Below are positions 43,601 to 51,955 of a stretch of 64,000 nt of DNA, one piece after another; within the stretch, counting starts at the first letter, position 1; each line of letters begins with the position of its first letter. The notes below the pieces were generated by a model that saw nothing but the letters and a program-made list of their open reading frames with translations, had not been told where the DNA came from and did not search any database. The position numbers and the translations under genes are program-made. The DNA is from Streptomyces luteolus (GTDB lineage Bacteria > Actinomycetota > Actinomycetes > Streptomycetales > Streptomycetaceae): assembly GCF_029968015.1 (NCBI RefSeq), contig NZ_JASCIS010000013.1, positions 1 to 64,000 of the forward strand. The letters run 5' to 3'.

Positions 43601-44175
43601 CGGCTCCCTGCCAGGAGGGCGTCGAGCCGGGGGAAGTGCCGGGCGATCGGGTTCTCGGTGAAGTGGCCCACCCAGCCGTCCTCTTCCTTGAAGAAGCGGA
43701 GGGCGGCGAACTCCGGACGCGCGCCCATGTCGAACCAGTGCCGTGTGCCGGCGGGCACGGACAGCAGGTCTCCGGCTTCACACACGACGGCGTACACCGT
43801 GCTCCCGGAGTGGAGGTAGAAGCATCCGGTGCCGTGGGCGAAGAACCGCACCTCGTCCTCGGTGTGGCGGTGCTCCTCCAGGAAGGCGGAGCGCGCCTTC
43901 GCCGCGCGTGCCTCCCACTCGGGCCCGGGTGCCGGGTGCAACTGCACCACGTCCACCAGGACATGACCGTCACGCTCGCACAGGGCGTCCGCCTCGGACC
44001 GGTAGGCGGTCAGCAGATCCTCCGGCGTGGTCTCGGCGGTCACCTCGGTGCGCAGGTCCCAGTGGCCGTACTCGACGCCGAGCGCTTGCAGTTCGGTGCC
44101 GATACGGGCGGCGTCACGGGTCCTCAGCTCCACTTGTTCCGGGCTGTCCTGCGGCATCACCTGGAGCAGGGTCAT
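43597..44175 (-). CDS. mtnD: Acireductone dioxygenase
   Basis: A 192-residue cupin. The metal site is in LEEHRHTEDEVRFFAHG (His, His, Glu) and GTRHWFDMG (His). With iron it makes the ketoacid precursor of methionine; with nickel it makes methylthiopropionate and CO. The ATG at 44175 (MTLLQVMPQD) overlaps the mtnB stop (ATGA); the longer frame is shadow. Confidence 0.93.
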   Translation of the reverse strand: MTLLQVMPQDSPEQVELRTRDAARIGTELQALGVEYGHWDLRTEVTAETTPEDLLTAYRSEADALCERDGHVLVDVVQLHPAPGPEWEARAAKARSAFLEEHRHTEDEVRFFAHGTGCFYLHSGSTVYAVVCEAGDLLSVPAGTRHWFDMGARPEFAALRFFKEEDGWVGHFTENPIARHFPRLDALLAGSR

Positions 44176-44852
44176 CGGGTCACGTTCTCCTTCGGGTCGG
44201 TGCCGCCGTGCCGGGCGCCGAGGACGATCAGCCCGCAGATGGCTTCCAGGCACTCCAGCCGGTTGCGTGCCTGAGCCAGGTTCCCGCCCCAGGTCGTGAT
44301 GCCGTGGTCGGCGATGAGCAGGCCGGGGGGAGCGTCGGGGTGTGCGCTCAGATAGGCGGCCGCCTCGTCGGCGATCGTCCGTACGTCGGGCCAGTTGCGG
44401 AAGACCGGGAGCTCGGTTCCGGAGGGGTCGTCGAGGCCGAGTCCCTTGAGCAGTTCGAACCGCTCCAGCGGGAGTACGGCCGTCCCGGCGCTCTCGCCGG
44501 TGCGGGACGCCATCACCGTGGCGTACGGCGCGTGTACGTGGATGACCGCGCGGGCGGCGGTGACCCGGTACACCGCGGCATGGATCGCCGTCTCCGCCGA
44601 CGCTTTCAGTTTTCCGGCCGTCAGGAGTTCGCCGGTCGTGGCGTGCACGGTGACCATGTCGGCGGCCGTGAGGCTCCCCTTGTCGCGACCGCTGGCCGTG
44701 ATCAGCGCCGTTCTTCCGTCGTCGGAAGGCAGGCGTACGGAGAGGTTCCCGGAGGTACCGGGCATCCAGCCGCGTGCGTAGAGGGCTCGGGAGAACTCCG
44801 CGACGGACGTACCGGCGGCGGTGAACTCGTTGCGCATGCCGTCGGTCTTCAT
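44172..44852 (-). CDS. mtnB: Methylthioribulose-1-phosphate dehydratase
   Basis: A 226-residue class II aldolase-fold enzyme. GWMPGTSGNLSVRL, ASGRDKGSL, KASAETAIHAAVYR and VIHVHAPYATVMA give the zinc His pair and catalytic Glu. ATG at 44852 shares one base with the mtnA-apt stop (TGATG), so translation is coupled. Third step of methionine salvage after the isomerase. Confidence 0.93.
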   Translation of the reverse strand: MKTDGMRNEFTAAGTSVAEFSRALYARGWMPGTSGNLSVRLPSDDGRTALITASGRDKGSLTAADMVTVHATTGELLTAGKLKASAETAIHAAVYRVTAARAVIHVHAPYATVMASRTGESAGTAVLPLERFELLKGLGLDDPSGTELPVFRNWPDVRTIADEAAAYLSAHPDAPPGLLIADHGITTWGGNLAQARNRLECLEAICGLIVLGARHGGTDPKENVTR

Positions 44853-46453
44853 CACATCTTCACCTCGCACAGGGACAGCAGGTCGTAGCGTTTGAGCCGC
44901 TCGCCATCTCGCAGGCCGGGGAGTGACACGAGTACCGCCATCCCGGCGACCTCGGCCTGCGCGGACTCGACCAGTCCGGCCGCCGCGAGCAGCGTGCCTC
45001 CGGTGGCGAGGACGTCGTCCACGCACAGCACCCGGTCGCCCGGAGGGATCGCACCCTGCCGGAGCTCCAGGCGGTCCGTCCCGTACTCCAGCGCGTACTC
45101 GACGGTGTGCACCACGCCGGGAAGCTTGCCGGGCTTGCGTACGAGGGTGAGCGGCACCCCGGAGCGTGCCGCCAGGACGGCGCCCAGGAGGAAGCCGCGG
45201 GACTCCACGGCGACAACCCTGTCGAACGTGCCGCGGAAGTGCTCGCGCACAAGCCCGGCCGTCTGGTGGAGCAGGCCGGGCTCCGCGTAGAGCGCGGACA
45301 GGTCCTGGTAGGTGGTTCCGGGCCTCGGATGGTCGGGAAACGCCTCCAGGAGCCCGGCGATCCGGGCCCGGAGGGTTGCGGCACGCTGGTCGTGGTGAAC
45401 GTGGCTCGGCCGGACCACCCGGCGCTCGCTGACGATCGCGGTGATCAGTTCGCTCGGGGTCACGTCGAACGCGGGGTTGAACACACGGGCGTGCGCGGGC
45501 GCCACCACCGAGCCCCCGATACCGGTGACCTCCGCGGCGTCGCGCTCCTCGACCACGATCCCGCCGCCGTCGGCCAGATCGTGGTCCCAGGTCGACTCCG
45601 GCGCGACGACGACGAAGGGGACACCGTGCCGGGCGGCGGCCACGGCGAGTCCGTACGTGCCGATCTTGTTGGCGGTGTCCCCGTTGGCGGCGATCCGGTC
45701 CGCGCCGACCAGTACGCAGTCGACCATGCCCTGTGCCATCGCGGCGGCAGCCGCGGAGTCCACGCATATCCGGTAGGGCACTCCGGCCTCCGCGAGTTCC
45801 CAGGCGGTGAGACGGGAGCCCTGGAGCAGCGGGCGGGTCTCGTCGACCAGAACTTCCCTCACCCGCCCGCGGCGGGCGAGTTCGAGGATGCCGCCGAGAG
45901 CCGTACCCACGGCGGCGGTGGCGAGGCGGCCCGTATTGCAGTGGGTGAGGAGCCGCAGCGGGCGATCCGGTACGAGCGACTCGACCAGTTCCGCGGTACG
46001 CGACGCGGCGGCGGAATTGACCGCCACATCCTCGGAGACCATCCGCACTGCCTCTGCCAGCACCGCCCGAGGACCGTACGGCAGCTGCGCGAGGGCCCGC
46101 CGGACACCCCAGGCGAGATTGACGGCCGTGGGTCTGGCGGCGGCCAGGCGCTCGGCGTCGGCCCGTACCGCGTCCTCATCGACCGCGTCTGTGTGCGCGT
46201 GCCGGTGTACGCGGGTGGAGAGAGCGACACCGAGGGCACCGGCGAGCCCGAGGGCGGGAGCACCGCGGATCGCCAGGGCCCGCACGGCGTGGATGAGTGC
46301 GTCGATGTCCTCCAACCGCAGCAGCTCGTACGTTTCCGGAAGGGCGCGCTGGTCCACGGCCATGACGGCGTCGTCCTCCCAGTACAGGGATAAGCCGGGA
46401 CTGTCACCCGGACCCGCACCCTGGAGCTCGTCGATCGATGCGCCCATGCGCAT
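44852..46453 (-). CDS. mtnA: Fusion of methylthioribose-1-phosphate isomerase (MtnA) and adenine phosphoribosyltransferase (Apt)
   Basis: A 533-residue protein made of two enzymes. Residues 1-345 are MtnA: VRALAIRGAPALGLAGALG, catalytic Cys in LLTHCNTGRLATAAVG, catalytic Asp in VLVGADRIAANGDTANKIG. Residues about 375-533 are Apt: HPRPGTTYQDLSALYAEPG, VAVESRGFLLGAVLAARSG and the PRPP loop VLCVDDVLATGGTLLAA. MTA cleavage gives methylthioribose-1-P and adenine, so the fusion handles both halves. Start at 46453 (AAGGTGAGG upstream); 46447 possible. First gene of its operon. Confidence 0.9.
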   Translation of the reverse strand: MRMGASIDELQGAGPGDSPGLSLYWEDDAVMAVDQRALPETYELLRLEDIDALIHAVRALAIRGAPALGLAGALGVALSTRVHRHAHTDAVDEDAVRADAERLAAARPTAVNLAWGVRRALAQLPYGPRAVLAEAVRMVSEDVAVNSAAASRTAELVESLVPDRPLRLLTHCNTGRLATAAVGTALGGILELARRGRVREVLVDETRPLLQGSRLTAWELAEAGVPYRICVDSAAAAAMAQGMVDCVLVGADRIAANGDTANKIGTYGLAVAAARHGVPFVVVAPESTWDHDLADGGGIVVEERDAAEVTGIGGSVVAPAHARVFNPAFDVTPSELITAIVSERRVVRPSHVHHDQRAATLRARIAGLLEAFPDHPRPGTTYQDLSALYAEPGLLHQTAGLVREHFRGTFDRVVAVESRGFLLGAVLAARSGVPLTLVRKPGKLPGVVHTVEYALEYGTDRLELRQGAIPPGDRVLCVDDVLATGGTLLAAAGLVESAQAEVAGMAVLVSLPGLRDGERLKRYDLLSLCEVKM

Positions 46454-46927
46454 CCTCACCTTCTCTTCCTTCGCCCGGCGCCCCTCCGGCTCTGCGGGAG
46501 GGGGCGCGCCAACGGTCAACTGGCGGGTGTACACGGAGAGTTGGGCGTACCCGGCCTTCCCCTCTCGTCGGCGCCGGAAACGCTTGCTGGCGTACAGGAC
46601 CGTTCTGCGCGACGCGCATGACAGCTGACGGTCGGTCGGTCAAGGGGTGTCCACTGGCCGTGATCCCGTAAGTACTTTGAGTAATCGCCCGGTCGGGGGG
46701 AACCTCGCAGGTCGTCGGCCCGCGGGCGGCTCCGGCTTCCTTGCGGGGCGGTGCGGTGCGTGACTGGCCACATAGGCGCTGACCTGCGTGTACGCCCATG
46801 CGGAGAAACCCTCCGCACGTCCGAAAGAAGCCTGTCCTACCCCTCGGTCTGTCAGTTCACTTGGTGATCGCGCCCAGATCACTTGGTGATCACACCCAGA
46901 TGGGCCCACCTACAGGGAGGCGAAAGA
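46454..46927. other. 474-bp divergent intergenic region between the two metabolic operons
   Basis: It contains the palindrome AAGTACTT (46670-46677), an inverted TTGACC box near 46638-46643 and a 22-bp tandem repeat at its right end. I see no gene and no riboswitch fold that I recognise. Confidence 0.5.
46857..46900 (+). promoter_or_regulatory. 22-bp tandem repeat, candidate operator of the dehydrogenase-kamA operon
   Basis: Two head-to-tail 22-bp units (46857-46878 and 46879-46900) differ at two bases. Each starts TCACTTGGTGATC and ends CCCAGA; the second contains the palindrome GTGATCAC. They lie 27 bp before the TTG start, typical for an operator or activator site. Confidence 0.55.
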
Positions 46928-47944
46928 TTGGCGACACACACGGGCAGGACCGTTCACAAGAAGCCCCCGGACGTGCCCAGTTCGGTCGTCGTACTCGACG
47001 CACCGGGAGCGGGGTACGCCGAGGGGGCGGAACGGGAACGGCAGATCATCGGTCCGCTCGGCGACGTCCGTCCGCTGATCGTGCCGGCCGAGCAGCGGGG
47101 CCGCCTCCATGAGGTGGAGGCCGACTACGTGATCCTCTGGCACCGGGTCTCGCTGGATGCGGAGTTCTTCGAGAGGTCCGCCTCCTGCCGGGCCGTTGTC
47201 TGCGCCAGCGTCGGCTACGACCATGTCGACATCGAGGCCGCGCGGGCCCGGGGTATCCCCGTCTACCACGTTCCGCACTATGGAACCGAAGAGGTCGCCG
47301 ACCACACGCTGGCACTCTTCCTCGCCCTTGAACGCCGACTCGGCGAACTCAGGGATCACGTACGCGACCACGGATGGGACTGGCGCGCGATCGGCGAGCC
47401 ACGGCGGCTCAGCGAGATGGTCTGGGGGGTGGTGGGCCTCGGCCGCATCGGCCTCGCCGTGGCACGGCGAGCGCAGGCGTTCGGATTCCGGGTCGTCTTC
47501 CACGACCCGTACAACCACCCCGGCATCGAGAAGGCGCTCGGCCTGGAACGGAGCCATCAACTCGACCAGTTGCTGGGGGAGTCCGATGTCGTCAGCCTCC
47601 ACGTGCCGCTCACCCAGGAGACCCGCCACCTCCTTGACGCCGGTCGGCTGCACCGGATGAAGCGGGGCGCTGTCCTGGTGAACACCGCGCGTGGCGCACT
47701 GATCGATGTCTCCGCACTCAGGGCCGCGCTGGCCGAGGAGAGACCCGCACGTGTCGGTCTCGACGTGGTCGAGGGCGAACCCGACGTACCCATGTGGCTC
47801 CGGATCCACTCAAAGGCGCTGGTCAGCCCCCATGCGGCGTTCTACTCCGTCCGCTCCCTGAGCGAACTGCGCACCCGAGCCGCCGAAGCGGTGCGCCAGA
47901 TGATCAACGGTGAGCCGGTCACCTCGGCAGTCGAGGTCGTCTGA
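46928..47944 (+). CDS. D-2-hydroxyacid dehydrogenase family (CtBP-like)
   Basis: A 338-residue protein. The TTG at 46928 is chosen because GGAGG sits seven bases upstream; the frame begins at 46883. Rossmann loop VVGLGRIGLAVARRAQAFG; catalytic residues in VNTARGALIDVS (Arg), EGEPDVPMW (Glu) and VSPHAAFYS (His). It would reduce a 2-ketoacid or oxidise a 2-hydroxyacid with NAD(H). First gene of the plus-strand operon; substrate unknown. Confidence 0.85.
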   Translation: MATHTGRTVHKKPPDVPSSVVVLDAPGAGYAEGAERERQIIGPLGDVRPLIVPAEQRGRLHEVEADYVILWHRVSLDAEFFERSASCRAVVCASVGYDHVDIEAARARGIPVYHVPHYGTEEVADHTLALFLALERRLGELRDHVRDHGWDWRAIGEPRRLSEMVWGVVGLGRIGLAVARRAQAFGFRVVFHDPYNHPGIEKALGLERSHQLDQLLGESDVVSLHVPLTQETRHLLDAGRLHRMKRGAVLVNTARGALIDVSALRAALAEERPARVGLDVVEGEPDVPMWLRIHSKALVSPHAAFYSVRSLSELRTRAAEAVRQMINGEPVTSAVEVV

Positions 47945-47945
47945 G

Positions 47946-47982
47946 AGCCGCCCAGCCGCCCCAGCCGCCCCAGCCGCCCCCA
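47946..47982 (+). repeat. 9-bp tandem repeat between dehydrogenase and kamA-like genes
   Basis: AGCCGCCCC repeated four times (first copy one base short), directly after the dehydrogenase stop. Confidence 0.8.
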
Positions 47983-48010
47983 CCCGTCGCCCCACTTCGA
48001 GGAGAGCCGG

Positions 48011-49186
48011 ATGACCATCGAGGCAGCCCCCGCCGTCGCTCAAGAGCAATGGACCGACTGGAAATGGCAGCAGCGCAACGCGATCCGCACCGCGCGCCAG
48101 TTCAAGGAGCGCTTCCCGCTGTGCGACCAGGAGCTGCTGGACCGGATCACCAGTCACAACCGTTCCAAGCGGTTTCAGGTGACGCCGTACTACCTGAGCC
48201 TGATCGGCACCGACCCGGACACCGGAGGCCCGCAGCTCCAGGACCCGTTATGGAAGCAGGTCGCCCCCGTAGGTCCTGAGCAGGCCGAGGCCCCGTACGC
48301 CTACGACGGGAAGACCGAGAACTGGGAACTCCCGCATGAGATGGTCACCGCCATCGCCCAGCACAAGTACGAGAACCGCGTGATCGTGCGCTACGCGAAC
48401 GTCTGCCACGCCTACTGCCAGTTCTGTTACGAGGCGCTCCGCACGCTCGACAAGGACTCGACGAAGGCGACCTTCGACCGGAACCACTGGCGTGCGACGC
48501 TGGACTACCTGCGCGTGCACCCGCAGGTGGAAGAGGTCATCCTGAGCGGCGGGGAGCCGTTCATGCACAGCAACGATCAGATCGACCAGGTGCTGCGCGA
48601 AGCCCGGGCCGCCCGTCCCGACCTGATTCTGCGCATCCACACGCGGGCCCTGACCTTCAACCCCTACCGGATCGACGAGGCTCTCGCCGACGTTCTCGCC
48701 CGCCACGGCGTCGTATCGATCGGCCTGCACGTCACCCACCCCAGGGAACTGACCCCGGAGTTCGACACAGCGGTCCGGTGCCTCCAGAAGGCCGTCCCGA
48801 TCATCTTCGCCAACGTCCCCCTCCTCGGAGGTGTCAACGACACCCCGGAGACCATGCGCGAGCTGTCCATGGGCCTGTACCGGCGGGGCGTGCACGCGGG
48901 CTACCTCTACCACTTCATGCCGCACAGCCCGGAGTCCGAGTGCTTCCGTACGCCAGTGCAGCGCGGAGTGGAGATCGTGCGCTCCCTGAAACGCCACATC
49001 TCCAACCCCGCCGTTCCCGAGTACGTACTGCCGCACGCCACCGGCAAGTACACGGTTCCGCTCGTCGATTTCGACTCCGCCGCCGGCTACCCCCGGCACG
49101 TTCTCGACGACAACGGCCTGCGGGTCCTTGAGCTCGTCAACTGGCAGGGCGAACGGGTCCATTACCCCGATCTGGACCTCGCATGA
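48011..49186 (+). CDS. KamA-family radical SAM enzyme (lysine 2,3-aminomutase-like)
   Basis: A 391-residue protein. The [4Fe-4S] motif is VCHAYCQFCYEA (CxxxCxxC), with SGGEPFMHSNDQI and RIHTRALTFNPYRI following as in lysine 2,3-aminomutases, and PLLGGVND in the PLP-proximal part. KamA enzymes move an amino group from C2 to C3 of an amino acid using SAM and PLP. GAGGAG is before the ATG. Its stop overlaps the alanine-racemase-like start. Whether it acts on lysine or another amino acid cannot be read from the sequence. Confidence 0.85.
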   Translation: MTIEAAPAVAQEQWTDWKWQQRNAIRTARQFKERFPLCDQELLDRITSHNRSKRFQVTPYYLSLIGTDPDTGGPQLQDPLWKQVAPVGPEQAEAPYAYDGKTENWELPHEMVTAIAQHKYENRVIVRYANVCHAYCQFCYEALRTLDKDSTKATFDRNHWRATLDYLRVHPQVEEVILSGGEPFMHSNDQIDQVLREARAARPDLILRIHTRALTFNPYRIDEALADVLARHGVVSIGLHVTHPRELTPEFDTAVRCLQKAVPIIFANVPLLGGVNDTPETMRELSMGLYRRGVHAGYLYHFMPHSPESECFRTPVQRGVEIVRSLKRHISNPAVPEYVLPHATGKYTVPLVDFDSAAGYPRHVLDDNGLRVLELVNWQGERVHYPDLDLA

Positions 49187-50388
49187 CCCCGGCCGCCGTC
49201 GAGCAACTCGCCTCCCTGGCCGCCGCCCGGCTGGAGAAGACGCTCTCCGCCGACGCCATGCGCCACAACCTGGCGACGATGCGTGAGGCGGCAGCGGGGA
49301 GGCGGATCATGGCCGTCGTCAAGGGCGACGCGTACGGACTCGGCGCGCCCGCGGTCGCCGGTGTTCTGGTCGCCGCGGGTGCGGACGCACTGGCCGTGGA
49401 CACCGTCGCGGAGGGGGCCGAACTGCGGGAGCGCGGCATCGAGGCCCCGATCCTGGTGATGGATGTGGACGTCACCGATACCGCGACAGCCTGCGCCCGG
49501 CACCGGCTCATGCCCGCCGTCGCGACCGTGGAACAGGTGAGGCGTCACGCGACGGTGGCGCGGCGTCAGGGGGCGCCGGTCACCGTGTGGCTGCGCGCCA
49601 ACATCGGGTTCAACCGGTTCGGGCCGCGTGAGGAGCGGGAGTTCGCCGCGGTCCTCGGCGCGCTGAGCGAGACCCGCGCAGCCGTCCGCCCGGCCGGGAT
49701 GTTCGCCCACCTGTCCAGTTCGGACCAGGACAGGAAGGAGACCATCGAGCAGGTCGGGACATTCCGGTCCCGGCTGACCCTGGCGCGCGCGGCACTCGGT
49801 CCGCAACTTCAGGCATCGCTCGCCGCCACCCACGGGCTGCTGCATCCCGAGGCGTTGCGCGGCACCGGCTGGGTGCGGCCCGGCATCGGCCTCTACGGCC
49901 TGCTCCGGTCCGGCAGCGTGGAGGAGGCCGGGGCGGCAGACACCAAAATGAGCCGGCTCCGGCCCGCGATCACGGTACGTGCCAGGGTGCTGGATCTCCT
50001 CTCCGTCACCCGGCCGGAGGGGATCGGTTACGTCCGGTCTGCCGTCGTCCCTCCCGGACGGCGCCTTGCCTCCGTCGCCATCGGCTTCTCCCGCGGAATC
50101 ACCGGAACGGCTCCCGCGTTCAGCGGGCTCCTGCGCGGCAGGAGCTGCGCGATGGTCGGCCGCCCCGGCATGGACTGCACCCAGTTCGACGTGACGGATG
50201 TGCCGGCCGCCCGCCCAGGTGACTGGATGACCTTCATCGGCCGGGACCCGGACGGCAACGGTCCCCGGCGCACGGCCCAGGACGCAGGGCGCGAGCTGGG
50301 TCTGAGCCTGTACGAGCTCCTCGCGACCCTCCGCATGCCGGTACGGCTCGAAGACCAGGCAGCCCCGCTGACCCCGCAGGTCCGCTGA
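49183..50388 (+). CDS. Alanine-racemase-like fold-III PLP enzyme
   Basis: A 401-residue protein of alanine-racemase length. PLP lysine in MAVVKGDAYGLGAPAV (near residue 47), WLRANIGFNRFGP, FAHLSSSDQ, and the catalytic-Tyr region EGIGYVRSAV. The C-terminal beta domain includes GRPGMDCTQFDVTDVP. It overlaps kamA by four bases. Being in a biosynthetic operon, it may racemise or otherwise modify the pathway amino acid and need not supply D-Ala for the wall. Confidence 0.85.
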   Translation: MTPAAVEQLASLAAARLEKTLSADAMRHNLATMREAAAGRRIMAVVKGDAYGLGAPAVAGVLVAAGADALAVDTVAEGAELRERGIEAPILVMDVDVTDTATACARHRLMPAVATVEQVRRHATVARRQGAPVTVWLRANIGFNRFGPREEREFAAVLGALSETRAAVRPAGMFAHLSSSDQDRKETIEQVGTFRSRLTLARAALGPQLQASLAATHGLLHPEALRGTGWVRPGIGLYGLLRSGSVEEAGAADTKMSRLRPAITVRARVLDLLSVTRPEGIGYVRSAVVPPGRRLASVAIGFSRGITGTAPAFSGLLRGRSCAMVGRPGMDCTQFDVTDVPAARPGDWMTFIGRDPDGNGPRRTAQDAGRELGLSLYELLATLRMPVRLEDQAAPLTPQVR

Positions 50389-50819
50389 CCCGCTGACCCC
50401 GCAGGTCCGCTGACCCGCTGACCCGCTGACCCGCTGACCCGCTGACCCCGCAGGTCCGCTGACCCGCTGACCCGCAGACCCGCTGACCTCGCAGACCCGC
50501 TGACCCGCTGACCCGCACACCCTGCAGATCCGGTGACCTGCTGACCCGCAGGTCCGCTGACCTCGCAGACCCGCCGCAGACCCGCAGGTCCGCTGACCCG
50601 CTGACCCGAAGATCCGCACACCCCGCAGATCCGGTGACCTGCTGACCCGCAGATCCGCTGCCCCGCAGATCCGCTGACCCTGCAGACCCGCAGACCCGCA
50701 GATCCGCTGCCCCGCAGATCCGCTGACCCTGCAGACCCGCAGACCCGCAGGTCCGCTGACCCGCTGACCCGCAGACCCGCTGACCCGCAGATCCGCTGCC
50801 CCGCAGATCCGCTGACCCC
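50389..50819. repeat. 430-bp degenerate minisatellite between the racemase-like and oxidase genes
   Basis: Almost the whole interval is built from CCGCTGACC, CCGCAGATC and CCGCAGACC-type units of 9-11 bp in changing order, about 40 units. No spacers, so not CRISPR. The repeat begins inside the final codons of the racemase-like gene and stops just before the oxidase ribosome site. A long minus-strand frame across it (GSAGQR repeats) is an artefact. Confidence 0.9.
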
Positions 50820-50842
50820 CATCAGTGAGAGTGGAGGAGATC

Positions 50843-51955
50843 ATGTCCGATGACCTTGCCCTGGAACGGATTCCACCCCGCGACGGTGTGCTGCGACCGG
50901 CCGCAGACGTCCCCGAGGGCTCCGTGGAAAGCCTTCTCAACGACGCCCTGCGCGGCCCGGTGGAGCCGCTCGACCTGAATTCCGGTCACCGCTCCCTGCT
51001 GGCCGCGCTCGACGAGGCGCTGCGCCGCGGCCGGGCCGACGGCGACGCGGTCGCTCTGCTCGACGCGCACCGCAGCGCGTACACCGTCTACGAGGGCCTG
51101 CTCGGCCATCCGCTGGGCATCGCCGCACACGAACGCAGCTCATGGCTGAACGCGTTCCGCTGGAAGTACGAGGAAGCGGTCCTGCGCGCCGACACCGGCG
51201 CGATCGCCGACCGCCTGCCCGACCGGCGGGACGCCATGCGTCCCGAGTTCGTGCGGGACTGGTTCCTCACCGAGGCCAAGGAACGCACCGCGCTCGACCG
51301 CCGAGTCGAAACCCACCTGGCGGAACGGGCCACCGTGGAGCAGCTGGCCCTCTTCATCCAGGCCGACGGGTACCTCAACTACCGCTTCTACGACGCACTC
51401 GTGCTGGCCCAACCGCATTTCATGGAGACCGTGAAGCACGAGATCAGCCGGCACCTGTGGGACGAGTGCGGCGAGGGTGAACGGCACCGGGCGCACACGC
51501 TCCAGTTCACCCGAAGCCTGCAGACCCTGGGCCTCTCCCTGCCGACGGTTCCGCCCTGGGAGGACTGGCGCCCCTACGCCGGACACAACCTGTACTTCGT
51601 CCTTGCCTGCAACCGGCGCAACCACTTCAAGGCGCTCGGCAGTCTGGCCATGCCGGAGCTGTTCGACGTGGACCGGGACGCGGCCGTCGTCAGCGGACTC
51701 GAACGGCACGGGTACGGCGCCGAGCGGGACTTCGAGTTCTTCCACAACCACATGGAGGGCGACGCCGAGCACGGACCCGAGTGGCTCGACGGCGTGATCC
51801 TGCCCATCGTCGAGGCCGAACCCGAAGCCGGCATCGAGCTGATCACGGGCGGGGCGCTGCGCATGCTCGCGATGCGCCGCTACAACGAGTACCTCGCGGC
51901 GCTCCTCGACGTGACCGGAACCGTGTCCGGAACCGTGTCCGAGCAGCCCGCATGA
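50843..51955 (+). CDS. Haem-oxygenase-like diiron oxidase (iron-containing redox enzyme family)
   Basis: A 370-residue protein; GGAGGAG precedes the ATG at 50843. Family marks: EISRHLWDECGEGERHRAHT (ExxxH and Glu/His ligands) and FFHNHMEGDAEHGPEW (HxxxDxxH). Members of the HDO superfamily such as BesC, UndA and SznF use two irons and oxygen to break C-C or C-N bonds or oxidise amines of amino acids. This gene is translationally coupled to the HisC-like gene (ATGA). Its substrate is probably an amino acid made by the operon. Confidence 0.8.
   Translation: MSDDLALERIPPRDGVLRPAADVPEGSVESLLNDALRGPVEPLDLNSGHRSLLAALDEALRRGRADGDAVALLDAHRSAYTVYEGLLGHPLGIAAHERSSWLNAFRWKYEEAVLRADTGAIADRLPDRRDAMRPEFVRDWFLTEAKERTALDRRVETHLAERATVEQLALFIQADGYLNYRFYDALVLAQPHFMETVKHEISRHLWDECGEGERHRAHTLQFTRSLQTLGLSLPTVPPWEDWRPYAGHNLYFVLACNRRNHFKALGSLAMPELFDVDRDAAVVSGLERHGYGAERDFEFFHNHMEGDAEHGPEWLDGVILPIVEAEPEAGIELITGGALRMLAMRRYNEYLAALLDVTGTVSGTVSEQPA
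51915..51938 (+). repeat. 12-bp tandem repeat at the 3' end of the oxidase gene
   Basis: CCGGAACCGTGT occurs twice in tandem, coding for TGTVSGTVS near the C-terminus. Confidence 0.75.

Noticed and set aside
46454..46927. SAM-sensing riboswitch before the mtnA-apt operon.
   Set aside because: I looked for SAM-I, SAM-II and SAM-IV type cores on both strands and saw no recognisable arrangement. A covariance-model search of this interval would settle it.
50389..50819. Possible CRISPR array.
   Set aside because: Units are 9-11 bp, continuous and without unique spacers, and there are no cas genes in the window.
49162..50940. A 592-codon minus-strand frame with GSAGQR repeats across the minisatellite.
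   Set aside because: It is opposite to the racemase-like gene and its repeats follow directly from the DNA repeat. No ribosome site or family match.
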